NCBI RefSeq assembly: GCF_001667925.1
Contig: NZ_LZJR01000079.1
Location: forward strand, 1-60,770
From: Mycobacterium sp. E2479
GTDB taxonomy: Bacteria > Actinomycetota > Actinomycetes > Mycobacteriales > Mycobacteriaceae
Direction: 5' to 3'
DNA: 60,770 nucleotides
Part shown: one piece after another, positions 1-9,604 of the stretch
Position numbering within the stretch: the stretch's first letter is position 1
How the letters are laid out: each line of letters opens with the position of its first letter
Program-made: the position numbers and the translations under genes
The notes under the pieces: generated by a model
The model's input: the letters and a program-made list of their open reading frames with translations, nothing else
What the model was told of the DNA's origin: nothing
Databases searched by the model: none

Positions 1-213
1 CCGAGCCGCAGGGATCGCGGTCACCGGCCGAACCAGCCCATCCACGCTGGTGGTTCGTCTCGACGACGCCCGGCCGCATCTTGACCATCGGCATCGTGCT
101 GGCCGCGCTAGGCGGGATCAGCGCCTTCGCCACCTCGACCACCATCAACCACCGGCAGCAAGTGCTCACCACTGTGCTCAACCACACCGAGCCGCTGTCG
201 TTCGCGGCCGGGC
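1..213 (+). pseudogene. Fragment of Rv0412c-like membrane protein, read rightwards
   Basis: Reading from position 3, the plus strand encodes an N-terminal piece beginning EPQGSRSPAEP, then a membrane helix (ILTIGIVLAALGGISAFAT) and a segment ending EPLSFAAG. It resembles the membrane protein encoded beside mutT3 and the pknG/glnH cluster in M. tuberculosis (Rv0412c, from memory). The reading breaks at about 204-213, where the sequence folds back onto its own reverse complement. In a normal genome this gene would lie on the minus strand, divergent from mutT3. It is therefore either a rearranged gene or a contig-end artefact. Confidence 0.6.
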
Positions 214-280
214 GTCGTCGAGACGAACCACCAGCGTGGATGGGCTGGTTCGGCCGGTGACCGCGATCCCTGCGGCTCGG
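1..280. repeat. Perfect 77-bp inverted repeat, arms 1-77 and 204-280
   Basis: Positions 204-280 are the exact reverse complement of 1-77, with a 126-bp spacer. The spacer is the natural continuation of the gene in arm 1. The junction shares a 10-bp microhomology, GCGGCCGGGC, which is both the end of the SFAAG segment and the complement of the PGR codons. Confidence 0.95.
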
Positions 281-308
281 TCGACGGGTGCGCCAGCTCA
301 ACCGTCAC
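204..308 (-). pseudogene. N-terminal fragment of the same Rv0412c-like membrane protein, in the expected orientation
   Basis: A GTG start at 308 gives MTVELAHPSTEPQGSRSPAEP and continues to TTPGR at 204, identical to the residues encoded on the opposite strand at 3-77. The orientation, divergent from mutT3, matches the mycobacterial arrangement. Beyond 204 the frame runs into the inverted loop and becomes meaningless. This is probably the true 5' end of the gene, cut off by the fold-back. Confidence 0.6.
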
Positions 309-394
309 GTCTAATCAGCCCTCGTCTCTCGGCCACTCGATTTCGCTGCACGGACATCTATAAGCGAAGTCTAAGAGCTTGTTCGGGTGGATGG

Positions 395-1081
395 GTGGAG
401 GCGGACGCAATTGGCGACGCCCCCACCAAGTCTGCATATCCTGAACCGGTGCGGGGCGACGGTGACGGCTGGGTGATCTCCGACAGCGGCGCTCACTACT
501 GGGGCCGCTTCGGCGCGGCAGGTTTGCTGCTGCGGGCCCCGCAAGCCGACGGCACGCCCGCGGTCCTGCTGCAGCATCGCGCCGTGTGGAGTCATCAGGG
601 CGGAACCTGGGGGCTGCCGGGCGGCGCCCGGGACAGCCACGAAACGCCGGAGGAGACCGCCGTCCGCGAAGCAAACGAAGAGGCCGGGCTGCAAGGTGAG
701 CGACTCGCCGTGCGTGCGACCGTCGTCACGGCGAAGGTCGCCGGAATGGCCGGCACGCACTGGAGCTACACCACCGTCGTCGCCGACGCCGAGGAATTGC
801 TGCACACCGTGCCCAACCGGGAAAGCGCCGAGATGCGTTGGGTCGCCGAAAACGAAGTCGCCGACCTGCCGCTGCATCCCGGCTTCGCGGCCAGCTGGCA
901 GCGGCTGCGCACCGCGTCGGCGGTGTTGCCGCTGGACGACGGCGACGAAAGACGCCGATACCTGCCGCGAACGATCGAGATCGAGGCGGGCGTCTTCGTC
1001 TGGTGCATGCCCGGGGACGCCGGCCAAGAGCCCTCGCAGCTGACCCGCCGGATCAGCTCGCTGCTGCCAGCGCCGAGCTGA
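395..1081 (+). CDS. mutT3: NUDIX hydrolase, MutT3-like
   Basis: Predicted 228-residue NUDIX hydrolase that would cleave nucleoside diphosphate-linked substrates such as oxidised (d)NTPs in the cytosol. The NUDIX box is visible as [20 protein letters not shown] followed by EEAG. I chose the GTG at 395 because similarity to mycobacterial MutT3 (217 aa, from memory) begins shortly after it; the open frame extends further upstream but enters the folded-back region. The 3' end overlaps the convergent thiE gene by 29 bp. The neighbourhood (thiE, thiO) is that of M. tuberculosis mutT3. Confidence 0.9.
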   Translation: MEADAIGDAPTKSAYPEPVRGDGDGWVISDSGAHYWGRFGAAGLLLRAPQADGTPAVLLQHRAVWSHQGGTWGLPGGARDSHETPEETAVREANEEAGLQGERLAVRATVVTAKVAGMAGTHWSYTTVVADAEELLHTVPNRESAEMRWVAENEVADLPLHPGFAASWQRLRTASAVLPLDDGDERRRYLPRTIEIEAGVFVWCMPGDAGQEPSQLTRRISSLLPAPS

Positions 1082-1736
1082 GCCGTTCGGCCGCGGCCCG
1101 CGGGTCGGCGGCCGCGGTGATCGCCCGGACCACCACGATGCGCCCGGCACCGGCACCGAGCACCTCGGGCAGCCGCCGCTCATCGATGCCGCCGATCGCG
1201 AACCAGGGCTTGTCGGTTGCAAGTTCGGCGACGGTCCGCACCAGTCCCAGGCCCGGCGCCTGGCGGCCCGGTTTGGTGGGCGTCGGCCAGCAGGGACCGA
1301 CGCAGAAGTAGTCGGCCCGACCGCCGGCCGCGGCGGCCGCCTGGTCGCGGTCGTGGCTGGACAATCCGAGCAGCACATCCGGCCCGACGATGTCGCGGGC
1401 GACGTCCAGCGGCAGGTCGCCCTGCCCCAGGTGCAGCACATCGGCGCCGGCCGCGCGGGCGATGTCGGCCCGGTCGTTGACGGCGAACAAGGCGCCGTGC
1501 CGGCGCGCCGCGTCAGCCAGGACCCGGCACGCCGCCAGCTCTTCGCGCGCTTCGAGCGGGCCGAACCGCTGCGCGCCGGCCGATCCCTTGTCGCGCAGCT
1601 GGATGATGTCCACCCCGCCGGCCAGGGCGGCGTCGGCGAACTCCGCCAGATCGCCGTGCTCACGGCGCGCGTCGGTGCACAGATACAGCCGCGCGGTCGC
1701 CAGGACGGAAAGTCGTCTATCGATGGGACGCTGCAC
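1053..1736 (-). CDS. thiE: Thiamine-phosphate synthase ThiE
   Basis: Couples hydroxymethylpyrimidine pyrophosphate to thiazole phosphate to make thiamine monophosphate. The 227-residue protein has the TIM-barrel signatures of ThiE: IIQLRDKG near residue 45, FAVNDRAD near 85, [10 protein letters not shown] near 100, a [13 protein letters not shown] loop, and the phosphate-binding IGGI near 180. A GTG start at 1736 gives a length close to the family norm. It is divergent from the thiO operon and convergent with mutT3. No TPP riboswitch is visible in front of thiE itself; an 18-bp palindrome lies 7 bp upstream. Confidence 0.9.
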   Translation of the reverse strand: MQRPIDRRLSVLATARLYLCTDARREHGDLAEFADAALAGGVDIIQLRDKGSAGAQRFGPLEAREELAACRVLADAARRHGALFAVNDRADIARAAGADVLHLGQGDLPLDVARDIVGPDVLLGLSSHDRDQAAAAAGGRADYFCVGPCWPTPTKPGRQAPGLGLVRTVAELATDKPWFAIGGIDERRLPEVLGAGAGRIVVVRAITAAADPRAAAERLSSALAAAS

Positions 1737-1742
1737 ACCGAG

Positions 1743-1760
1743 ACGCTAGCGCGCTAGCGT
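1743..1760. promoter_or_regulatory. 18-bp perfect palindrome between thiE and thiO
   Basis: ACGCTAGCG/CGCTAGCGT is a perfect inverted repeat just upstream of the thiE start and before the thiO riboswitch. It could be an operator or part of the leader. The function is inferred from position only. Confidence 0.4.
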
Positions 1761-1781
1761 GGAGCCGAAGCGAACCACCAG

Positions 1782-1896
1782 ACACGGGAGTCCCGGGTAG
1801 TCGACTGACTGCGGGGCTGAGAGTGGGCACAGCCGGAGCCACCCGGACCTGCCCTTACCGTCACACCTGATCCGGGTCATGCCGGCGAAGGGAGGC
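1782..1896 (+). promoter_or_regulatory. TPP riboswitch upstream of thiO
   Basis: The conserved THI-box elements are present in order: a CGGGAG start, GGGGCTGAGAG, then ACCTGATCCGGGTCATGCC and GGCGAAGGGAGG. The terminal AAGGGAGG serves both as the 3' strand of the P1 region and as the likely ribosome-binding site of thiO. This suggests ligand binding blocks translation initiation. An in-frame ATG at 1879 lies inside the riboswitch and is not used as a start. Confidence 0.92.
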
Positions 1897-1902
1897 TCGA
1901 GA

Positions 1903-2931
1903 ATGACCGGGATGCCCCCCGGGTCCCCACTGGGGTCCCTTGCCGTCATCGGCGGCGGCGTCATCGGGCTCGCAGTGGCGCGCCGCGCCGCGCAAGCCGG
2001 GTGGTCGGTACGGGTGCACCGCAGCGACCAGATGGGTGCATCCTGGGTCGCCGGCGGCATGCTCGCGCCGCACAGCGAGGGCTGGCCCGGCGAAGAGCGG
2101 TTGCTTCGGCTGGGCCTGGAATCGCTGCGACTGTGGCGCGGAGATTTCCTGGACGGGCTGCCGCCCGAAGTGGTCACCGCGCGCGAGTCGCTGGTGGTCG
2201 CTGTCGACCGTGCCGACACCGCCGACCTGCGCACCGTCGCGGAGTGGTTGTCGGCCCAGGGGCACCCGGTGGTCTGGGAGTCGGCCGTCCGCGACGTCGA
2301 ACCGCTGCTGGCGCAGGGCATCCGGCACGGCTTTCGGGCGCCCACCGAGCTGGCCGTGGACAACCGGGCGGTGCTGGACGCGTTGGCCGCGGAGTGCGAG
2401 CGCCTCGGGGTGTCATGGGCGCCTCCGGTGTATGAGCTGTCGCGCGTGCAGGCCGACGCGGTGGTGATCGCCAACGGCATCGACGCGCCGGGGTTGTGGC
2501 CCGGCCTGCCGGTGCGGCCGGTGAAGGGCGAAGTCCTGCGACTGCGGTGGCGCAGGGGTTGCATGCCGTTGCCGCGGCGGGTTATTCGCGGCCGAGTGCA
2601 CGGACGGCAGGTGTACCTGGTGCCGCGTGCCGATGGGTTGGTGGTCGGCGCCACCCAGTACGAACACGGTCGCGACACCGCCCCGGTCGTCTCGGGGGTG
2701 CGTGACCTGCTCGACGACGCGTGCGCGGTGCTGCCGTCGCTGGGTGAATACGAGCTGGCCGAGTGCGCAGCCGGGTTGCGCCCGATGACACCCGATAACC
2801 TGCCGTTGGTGCATCGCCTGGACACGCGAACGCTGGTGGCCGCCGGCCACGGCCGGTCAGGATTCCTGTTGGCGCCCTGGACCGCAGAACAGATTGTTTC
2901 CGAACTGGCCCCGGTGGGAGCACACCGATGA
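1903..2931 (+). CDS. thiO: Glycine oxidase ThiO
   Basis: FAD-dependent oxidase that supplies the iminoacetate (dehydroglycine) carbon-nitrogen unit for thiazole synthesis. The 342-residue protein starts after the riboswitch at the ATG preceded by GGGAGG. A Rossmann FAD site, AVIGGGVIGLAVARRA, lies near residues 13-29, and WVAGGMLAPH follows. The C-terminal GLRPMTPDNLPLVH and AAGHGRSGFLLAP motifs are typical of the D-amino-acid oxidase/ThiO family. It heads a thiO-thiS-thiG operon. Confidence 0.93.
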   Translation: MTGMPPGSPLGSLAVIGGGVIGLAVARRAAQAGWSVRVHRSDQMGASWVAGGMLAPHSEGWPGEERLLRLGLESLRLWRGDFLDGLPPEVVTARESLVVAVDRADTADLRTVAEWLSAQGHPVVWESAVRDVEPLLAQGIRHGFRAPTELAVDNRAVLDALAAECERLGVSWAPPVYELSRVQADAVVIANGIDAPGLWPGLPVRPVKGEVLRLRWRRGCMPLPRRVIRGRVHGRQVYLVPRADGLVVGATQYEHGRDTAPVVSGVRDLLDDACAVLPSLGEYELAECAAGLRPMTPDNLPLVHRLDTRTLVAAGHGRSGFLLAPWTAEQIVSELAPVGAHR

Positions 2932-2980
2932 TCCGCGCTTTGACGATGCTTCAGCGATGCGATGAGGAGGAGCGGGGCCA

Positions 2981-4693
<1,713 letters not shown>

Positions 4694-4889
4694 ACGTCAG
4701 CGTTCGTGCGCCACCATTGGTAGCGGCGTTCACGTCGGATTCGGCCGAGGTGAGCTGTCCCAACGGGTATGGCGCGGTGGTCCAGGTCGGTGTCGCGTGG
4801 TTCTGACTCCCTGCGGTTGATTTAAATAACGAGGGGCGGACGTTCTTCGAATATGGGTTCACCGATTCCGTTGCGGCACAACGGAACCG

Positions 4890-5420
4890 TCACCCGTTTG
4901 CACGCCACCACTGGTAGAGTGCCCCAACGTCGGTGTTGGACGCGCGCAAATAACTCAACGTGTTCTTCGCATCCGTGGTCCAGATGATCTCGGCGCCGTT
5001 TCGGTAGGTTCCGCAGGCCGCCTGCCCGGCGCTGGCGGCAGAGCCGTCCTTATGCCAACTCGAGGGTGATTGGTGGGCGTCCCCGCATGGGGTCAACACG
5101 TCCTCGTTGATGGTGGCCCTAAAAGAGGTGGCCAAATGGTCGGCATTGGTGAACAGGACGTACTTGGCCTGAACCGGACCGCGTGGATCGGGGCTCTGCC
5201 CGCAGGTGAGCACGGCCAGTTGTGTGCTGCGGTCGATGGTCTGGGCGGTGCAGTTGTTCAGGCCGTAGCCCTTCGACAGCGAGGCCGCAAGTGTGTTGAT
5301 ATCCGAGGGGCTCCCGGTGGTGGCGGGATCCGCGCCCGCTGGCGTGCCGCCCGCTAAGGCCAAACCACCTGTGAGCGCCGTTGCCGTCACCGCCCTCAGC
5401 GCATTGCTGAAATCAGACAT
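4890..5420 (-). CDS. Secreted four-cysteine protein of unknown function
   Basis: A 176-residue protein with an N-terminal signal sequence: a hydrophobic stretch rich in Ala/Leu/Gly followed by GGTPAGADP, with cleavage likely near residue 31. The mature part has four cysteines (NNC, LTC, TPC, QAAC) that could form two disulfides, and an aromatic C-terminus (LYQWWRANG). It resembles the extracellular domains found in mycobacterial secreted proteins, but I cannot name the family. It is divergent from the dispanin gene and stands alone. Confidence 0.7.
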   Translation of the reverse strand: MSDFSNALRAVTATALTGGLALAGGTPAGADPATTGSPSDINTLAASLSKGYGLNNCTAQTIDRSTQLAVLTCGQSPDPRGPVQAKYVLFTNADHLATSFRATINEDVLTPCGDAHQSPSSWHKDGSAASAGQAACGTYRNGAEIIWTTDAKNTLSYLRASNTDVGALYQWWRANG

Positions 5421-5756
5421 GAATGGCTCCTTAACGGCCGCGTCTAAACACGGATAGTAGGGCTATGTCGTGGTAAAGCAATACATTCCGCTGGAAATTG
5501 TCTGTCTGGTCATCCTTCGTCGGACCAACCCACGGACTGGCAGGCCAATGCCAGTGGCGTGCGGGTCGTCGCACAGGACCTTGAATTACATTGAGGTGCC
5601 GATAATCCCGATTTCCGGCGGAGCAGGGGCGTCGGTAGCGCATTTCGTTCACGCGCGGCCTGAACAAGAATTTTCCATTGCCAGTGCCGATCAGGGCCCG
5701 CTCGGGTAGGGTTAGCACCGCTTTACGTCAGCTAACTTCTCTTGACTGGAGAATCC
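5421..5756. other. 336-bp divergent intergenic region
   Basis: This lies between the minus-strand secreted protein and the plus-strand dispanin gene and presumably carries both promoters. It is noticeably AT-richer than its surroundings. A 79-codon plus-strand frame at 5470-5709 has no recognisable domain or ribosome-binding site, and I do not call it a gene. Confidence 0.5.
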
Positions 5757-6104
5757 ATGACACAACCCCCTCCGCCGCCGCCCGGTTATCCGCCGCCTCC
5801 TCCCGGTTACCCGCCGCAGCAGCCGGCCGGCCAAGCGCCGAATAACTATCTGGTGTGGTCGATTCTGGTGACCCTCTTCTGCTGCCTTCCGTTCGGAATC
5901 GTGGCGATCGTCAAGTCGAGCCAGGTCAACGGGTTGTGGGCGCAGGGTCGTTACGCCGAGGCGCAAGCGTCCGCCGAAAGCGCCAAAAGATGGGTGGTCT
6001 GGTCGGCGGTCATCGGTGTCGTCGCGGGCATCATCTACGCCATCTTGATGGGGATCGGTGCGCTGAACATGAACACCAACGCGGCCCTTGCCGCGATGTT
6101 CTAG
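5757..6104 (+). CDS. CD225/dispanin-family small membrane protein
   Basis: A 115-residue protein with a proline-rich N-terminus (repeated PPPPPGYPP) followed by two membrane helices. The first contains LVTLFCCLPFGIVAIVKSSQ, the hallmark of the CD225/dispanin fold, and is followed by NGLWAQGRYAEAQASAESAK. The ATG at 5757 has a GGAG ribosome-binding site; the TTG further upstream does not. It is followed 11 bp later by a DUF2752 gene, a pairing that suggests a shared membrane role. Molecular function is unknown. Confidence 0.85.
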   Translation: MTQPPPPPPGYPPPPPGYPPQQPAGQAPNNYLVWSILVTLFCCLPFGIVAIVKSSQVNGLWAQGRYAEAQASAESAKRWVVWSAVIGVVAGIIYAILMGIGALNMNTNAALAAMF

Positions 6105-6115
6105 AGCGTCCGATC

Positions 6116-6541
6116 ATGGTGACCCGCTGGGGGGCGGCGCACGCGAATCTGGGTGCACCACTGGTGGTGGCTGCATCCACGACGCTGATGTGCGCCGCCA
6201 TCTGGGCGGGCGATCCGACCACCCCGAACGGCCCGCTGCCGGTGTGCCCTACCAAGGCATTGTTGGGTATCGACTGTCCCGGATGCGGCAGCTTGCGCAT
6301 GGTGTATTCGCTCATGCATGGCAATCTGTTGGCGGCAGCCAGGTTCAATGCGTTGGGATTGGCGGCTGTCGTGCTGTTGGTGTGGGCGTATGTGTCCTGG
6401 ACCTACGGGCGCCTGGTGGGTCGGCGGATCCGCGGTTGGCAACACCGCCGCTGGGCCGCCGTCGTGGCGCTGTCGTTGGTGCTGGCCTGGTTCGTGGTGC
6501 GCAACATCCCCATTGCGCCGTTCAGCGCACTACACGTTTGA
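6116..6541 (+). CDS. DUF2752 membrane protein
   Basis: A 141-residue protein with three to four membrane segments and the DUF2752 signature CPTKALLGIDCPGCG followed by MVYSLMHGNLLAA. The closely spaced cysteines (CP...CPGCG) may bind metal or be redox active. It lies 11 bp downstream of the dispanin gene and is probably co-transcribed with it. No experimental function is known to me. Confidence 0.83.
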   Translation: MVTRWGAAHANLGAPLVVAASTTLMCAAIWAGDPTTPNGPLPVCPTKALLGIDCPGCGSLRMVYSLMHGNLLAAARFNALGLAAVVLLVWAYVSWTYGRLVGRRIRGWQHRRWAAVVALSLVLAWFVVRNIPIAPFSALHV

Positions 6542-6594
6542 TACCGCCGTGTCCTGAACCGGGCGGCTTGGGCCGCGGTCTAACCTGAGGCGCG

Positions 6595-8091
6595 ATGGTG
6601 AACAAATTCACGGCGATTCCCGCATTGCTCGCCTTGCTCGCCCTGACGGCATTCGCAACCGGCTGCTTCCACCGGTCAGCTGGCTCGCGCCAAATAACCG
6701 GCGACCCCGCCGCAGCCGACTTCGCCTCCGCATTGCGCGGCAAGGTGACTACCGACGCGATGATGGCACACCTATCCAAGCTGCAAGACATCGCCAACGC
6801 CAACAACGGCACCCGGGCGGTGGGTACGCCCGGATACGAGGCCAGCGTCGACTATGTGGTGAACGTATTGCGGGACAGCGGATTCGACGTGCAAACCCCC
6901 GAATTTTCGGCGCGAGTGTTTCATGGCGACAAGCCGGAGGTTACCGTCGGCGGCAAGGCGGTGGAGGCGCACGCGCTGGACTTCAGCCTGGGCACCGGAC
7001 CGGAGGGTGTGCGGGGGCCGCTGGTCGCCGCACCGCCGGACAACCTCGGCTGCGCGGCCTCCGATTACGCCAACCTGCCGGTGCGCGGCGCTGTGGTGCT
7101 GGTGGATCGTGGCACCTGCCCGTTCGCTCAGAAGGAGGACGCCGCCGCAGAGCGTGGCGCAGTGGCCATGATCGTCGCCGACAACGTCGACGAACAACAG
7201 ATGGGCGGCACGCTGGGGCCCACCACCGAGGTGAAGATCCCAGTCCTGAGCGTGACCCGATCGGTGGGGGTGCAGTTGCGCGGGCAGCCGGGGCCCACCA
7301 CGATCAAGCTCAATGCCAGCGCGCAAAGCTTTCGGGCGCGCAACGTGATTGCGCAAACCAAAACCGGATCGGGGACCAACGTGGTGATGGCCGGCGCGCA
7401 CCTGGACAGCGTGCCCGACGGGCCGGGCATCAATGACGATGGATCGGGAGTGGCCGCGGTGCTGGAAACCGCTGTCCGGCTGGGTAGTTCGCCTTCGGTG
7501 CACAACACGGTGCGGTTCGGCTTCTGGGGTGCGGAGGAGCTCGGACTGATCGGTTCGCGCAACTATGTGGAGTCCCTGGACCTGACTGGGCTGAAAAACA
7601 TTGCGCTGTACCTGAACTTCGACATGCTCGCGTCGCCGAACCCCGGTTACTTCACCTACGACGGCGACCAGTCGCTGCCGGTGGACGCTCGTGGTCGGCC
7701 GGTGGTACCCGAGGGTTCGGCAGGCATCGAGCGAACGCTGGTCGACTACCTGAAGTCGGCGGGAAAGACCGCGCAGGACACCTCGTTCGACGGCCGGTCC
7801 GACTACGACGGATTCACGCTGGCGGGCATCCCCGCCGGCGGCCTGTTCTCGGGTGCCGAGGGCAAGATGTCCGCCGACCAAGCGAAGTTGTGGGGTGGCA
7901 ACGCCGATCAACCCTTCGACCCCAATTACCACCAGAAAACCGACACTCTCGACCACGTCGACCGCACCGCGCTGGGGATCAACGGCGGCGGCGTGGCTTA
8001 CGCGATCGGTCTCTATGCGCAAGACGTCGGCGGACACAACGGCGTGCCCGCCATGGCGGACCGCACCCGGCACGTGCTCGTCAAGTCATGA
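6595..8091 (+). CDS. lpqL: Lipoprotein aminopeptidase LpqL (M28 family)
   Basis: A 498-residue exported lipoprotein with a lipobox-like FATGC at residues 20-24 and a protease-associated domain in the middle (VLVDRGTCPFAQK near 165). An M28 zinc peptidase domain follows. All expected metal ligands and catalytic residues are present: His269 and Asp281 (GAHLDS, NDDGSG), Glu314/Glu315 (GAEE), Asp343 (FDM) and His446 (NYHQKTDT). It probably trims peptides at the outer face of the membrane. The gene ends in an ATGA overlap with a paralogue. Confidence 0.92.
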   Translation: MVNKFTAIPALLALLALTAFATGCFHRSAGSRQITGDPAAADFASALRGKVTTDAMMAHLSKLQDIANANNGTRAVGTPGYEASVDYVVNVLRDSGFDVQTPEFSARVFHGDKPEVTVGGKAVEAHALDFSLGTGPEGVRGPLVAAPPDNLGCAASDYANLPVRGAVVLVDRGTCPFAQKEDAAAERGAVAMIVADNVDEQQMGGTLGPTTEVKIPVLSVTRSVGVQLRGQPGPTTIKLNASAQSFRARNVIAQTKTGSGTNVVMAGAHLDSVPDGPGINDDGSGVAAVLETAVRLGSSPSVHNTVRFGFWGAEELGLIGSRNYVESLDLTGLKNIALYLNFDMLASPNPGYFTYDGDQSLPVDARGRPVVPEGSAGIERTLVDYLKSAGKTAQDTSFDGRSDYDGFTLAGIPAGGLFSGAEGKMSADQAKLWGGNADQPFDPNYHQKTDTLDHVDRTALGINGGGVAYAIGLYAQDVGGHNGVPAMADRTRHVLVKS

Positions 8092-9557
8092 TCTCCCGGC
8101 TGGGCGCGACTCTGCTCCTGATCGCGATGGTGGCCGGTTGTTCCTCGACGCGGCTGGCGCTGCCGACCGCGACACCGGACCTTGGGCACAGTCTGGCCAA
8201 CAAGGTGACTGTTGAGGGGATGCTGACGCACCTGCGTGCCCTGCAGAACATCGCCAACACCAATGGCGGCAACCGGGCAGACGGGATGCCGGGCTTCAAC
8301 GCCAGCGTGGACTACGTCGCAAAAATACTGCACGACAAGGGTTTCGATGTTCAGACACCGGAGTTCGACCGACTCTACACCGTGTCGTTGGGCAAGCCGT
8401 CGCTGACCGTTGCCGGCCGCACCTATCCCGTTGACCAAGCCTCGCTGCTGGTTCAGACACCGCCCGGCGGATTGACCGGGCAGCCGATCCGTCCATCGCA
8501 GCCGTCGGGTTGCAGGGCCAGCGATTACCCGGCCCCCATGCCTAAAGGCGCGATCGCCGTGGTCGACGACGAGCAGTGTTCGGTGGTCGACAAACAGAAC
8601 AGCGCGGTGGCCAAGGGCGCGAGCGCCCTGATCGTGCTCAGCTCCCCCACGGGGCGAGGAGCCCCACCCACGCTGTTCACCACCGGCTACTTCAAGCAGC
8701 TGACCGTGCCGGTCGCCGTGCTGGGTTCCTCCGGCGCCGGCGCGCTAGCGGGCTCGACCGCACCCGTACGGCTGGTCCTGGATGCGCAGAACGTCAAGAT
8801 CACCTCCCGGAATGTGGTGGCGCAGACCAAGACCGGATCGGCCCATGACGTCGTCGTGGTGGGTGCGCAACTGGACGGACCGCGCGCCGGACCCGGGATC
8901 AACGACGACGGTTCCGGGGTGGCCGCCGTGCTCGAGACCGCGCTGCGACTGGGCCCGCTCGCGCCGGTGAACAACGCCGTGCGGTTCGTGTTCTGGGGCG
9001 CCGAGGAGGATGGGCGCAACGGGGTCATGGATTACGTGTTCGGCATGGACCGTGAGCAACTCAACGACATCGCGTTGTACTTGAACTTCACCATGCTGGG
9101 TTCGCCCAATGCCGGATTCTTCACCGACGACGGTGATCAGTCCGGCCCGCCCGGACCCGGTGTCTCCGCCGCGGACGTGCCCGAAGGCTCGGCCGGGATC
9201 GAACGCACTCTGGCCGGTTATCTGAACCTTGCCGGCAAGCGGCCCGCCGACATGCCGTTGGACACCAGGGCCGACTACCACCCCTTCATGATCGCCGGCG
9301 TGCCCATCGGCGGCATGACCACCGGAGCGTCGCAGCCGAAAACCCCCGTGCAGGCCCGGTTGTGGGGCGGTCAGGCCGGCGTGGCGTTCGACCCGAACCT
9401 CCAGAGCCCTCGCGACACCGTCGACAACATCAACCGGGATGCGTTGGGGGTCATGGGTTCCGGCGTCGGGTTCGCCGTCGGCAGCTACGCGGAGTCGATC
9501 GGTGGGGTCAACGGGGTGCCGGCCCACAACAAGCGGCACCGCACCCGGGTGCCGTAA
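8088..9557 (+). CDS. LpqL paralogue, probable non-canonical (pseudo) M28 lipoprotein
   Basis: A 489-residue lipoprotein (lipobox VAGC near residue 18) collinear with LpqL over its whole length and translationally coupled to it by ATGA. The ligands are not conserved. His269 of LpqL is Gln261 (GAQLDG), Asp343 is Thr335 (NFTML) and His446 is Leu438 (NLQSPRDT). Only Asp273 and Glu306/Glu307 remain. The PA-like domain also lacks the CPF motif. It is therefore unlikely to be an ordinary two-zinc aminopeptidase; a binding or regulatory role is an inference. The reading frame is intact, so it is not a simple pseudogene. Confidence 0.85.
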   Translation: MISRLGATLLLIAMVAGCSSTRLALPTATPDLGHSLANKVTVEGMLTHLRALQNIANTNGGNRADGMPGFNASVDYVAKILHDKGFDVQTPEFDRLYTVSLGKPSLTVAGRTYPVDQASLLVQTPPGGLTGQPIRPSQPSGCRASDYPAPMPKGAIAVVDDEQCSVVDKQNSAVAKGASALIVLSSPTGRGAPPTLFTTGYFKQLTVPVAVLGSSGAGALAGSTAPVRLVLDAQNVKITSRNVVAQTKTGSAHDVVVVGAQLDGPRAGPGINDDGSGVAAVLETALRLGPLAPVNNAVRFVFWGAEEDGRNGVMDYVFGMDREQLNDIALYLNFTMLGSPNAGFFTDDGDQSGPPGPGVSAADVPEGSAGIERTLAGYLNLAGKRPADMPLDTRADYHPFMIAGVPIGGMTTGASQPKTPVQARLWGGQAGVAFDPNLQSPRDTVDNINRDALGVMGSGVGFAVGSYAESIGGVNGVPAHNKRHRTRVP

Positions 9558-9588
9558 CGGCGCGGCTTGTCATACCCGACTGGCATGA

Positions 9589-9604
9589 TCGAACCTATGT
9601 TCGA
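9589..9604. promoter_or_regulatory. SOS box (LexA site) over the start of the 13E12 gene
   Basis: TCGAAC-CTAT-GTTCGA is a perfect match to the mycobacterial LexA operator. It covers the ATG at 9597, so LexA binding would block transcription or initiation there. 13E12-family genes in M. tuberculosis are known to be SOS-regulated. Confidence 0.88.

Noticed and set aside
371..1738. 455-codon open frame on the minus strand
   Set aside because: It covers the mutT3 and thiE genes in other frames and its residues are Arg/Pro/Ala-rich shadow translation of high-GC DNA.
1879..1902. Upstream ATG for thiO
   Set aside because: It lies inside the TPP aptamer; the ATG at 1903 has the ribosome-binding site.
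5470..5709. 79-codon frame in the divergent region
   Set aside because: No ribosome-binding site or motif, and the opposite strand has a similar empty frame.
8088..9557. Calling this gene lpqM because it follows lpqL
   Set aside because: LpqM has an HEXXH motif, which is found in the lipoprotein at 14157-15614; this gene is a second LpqL-like protein.
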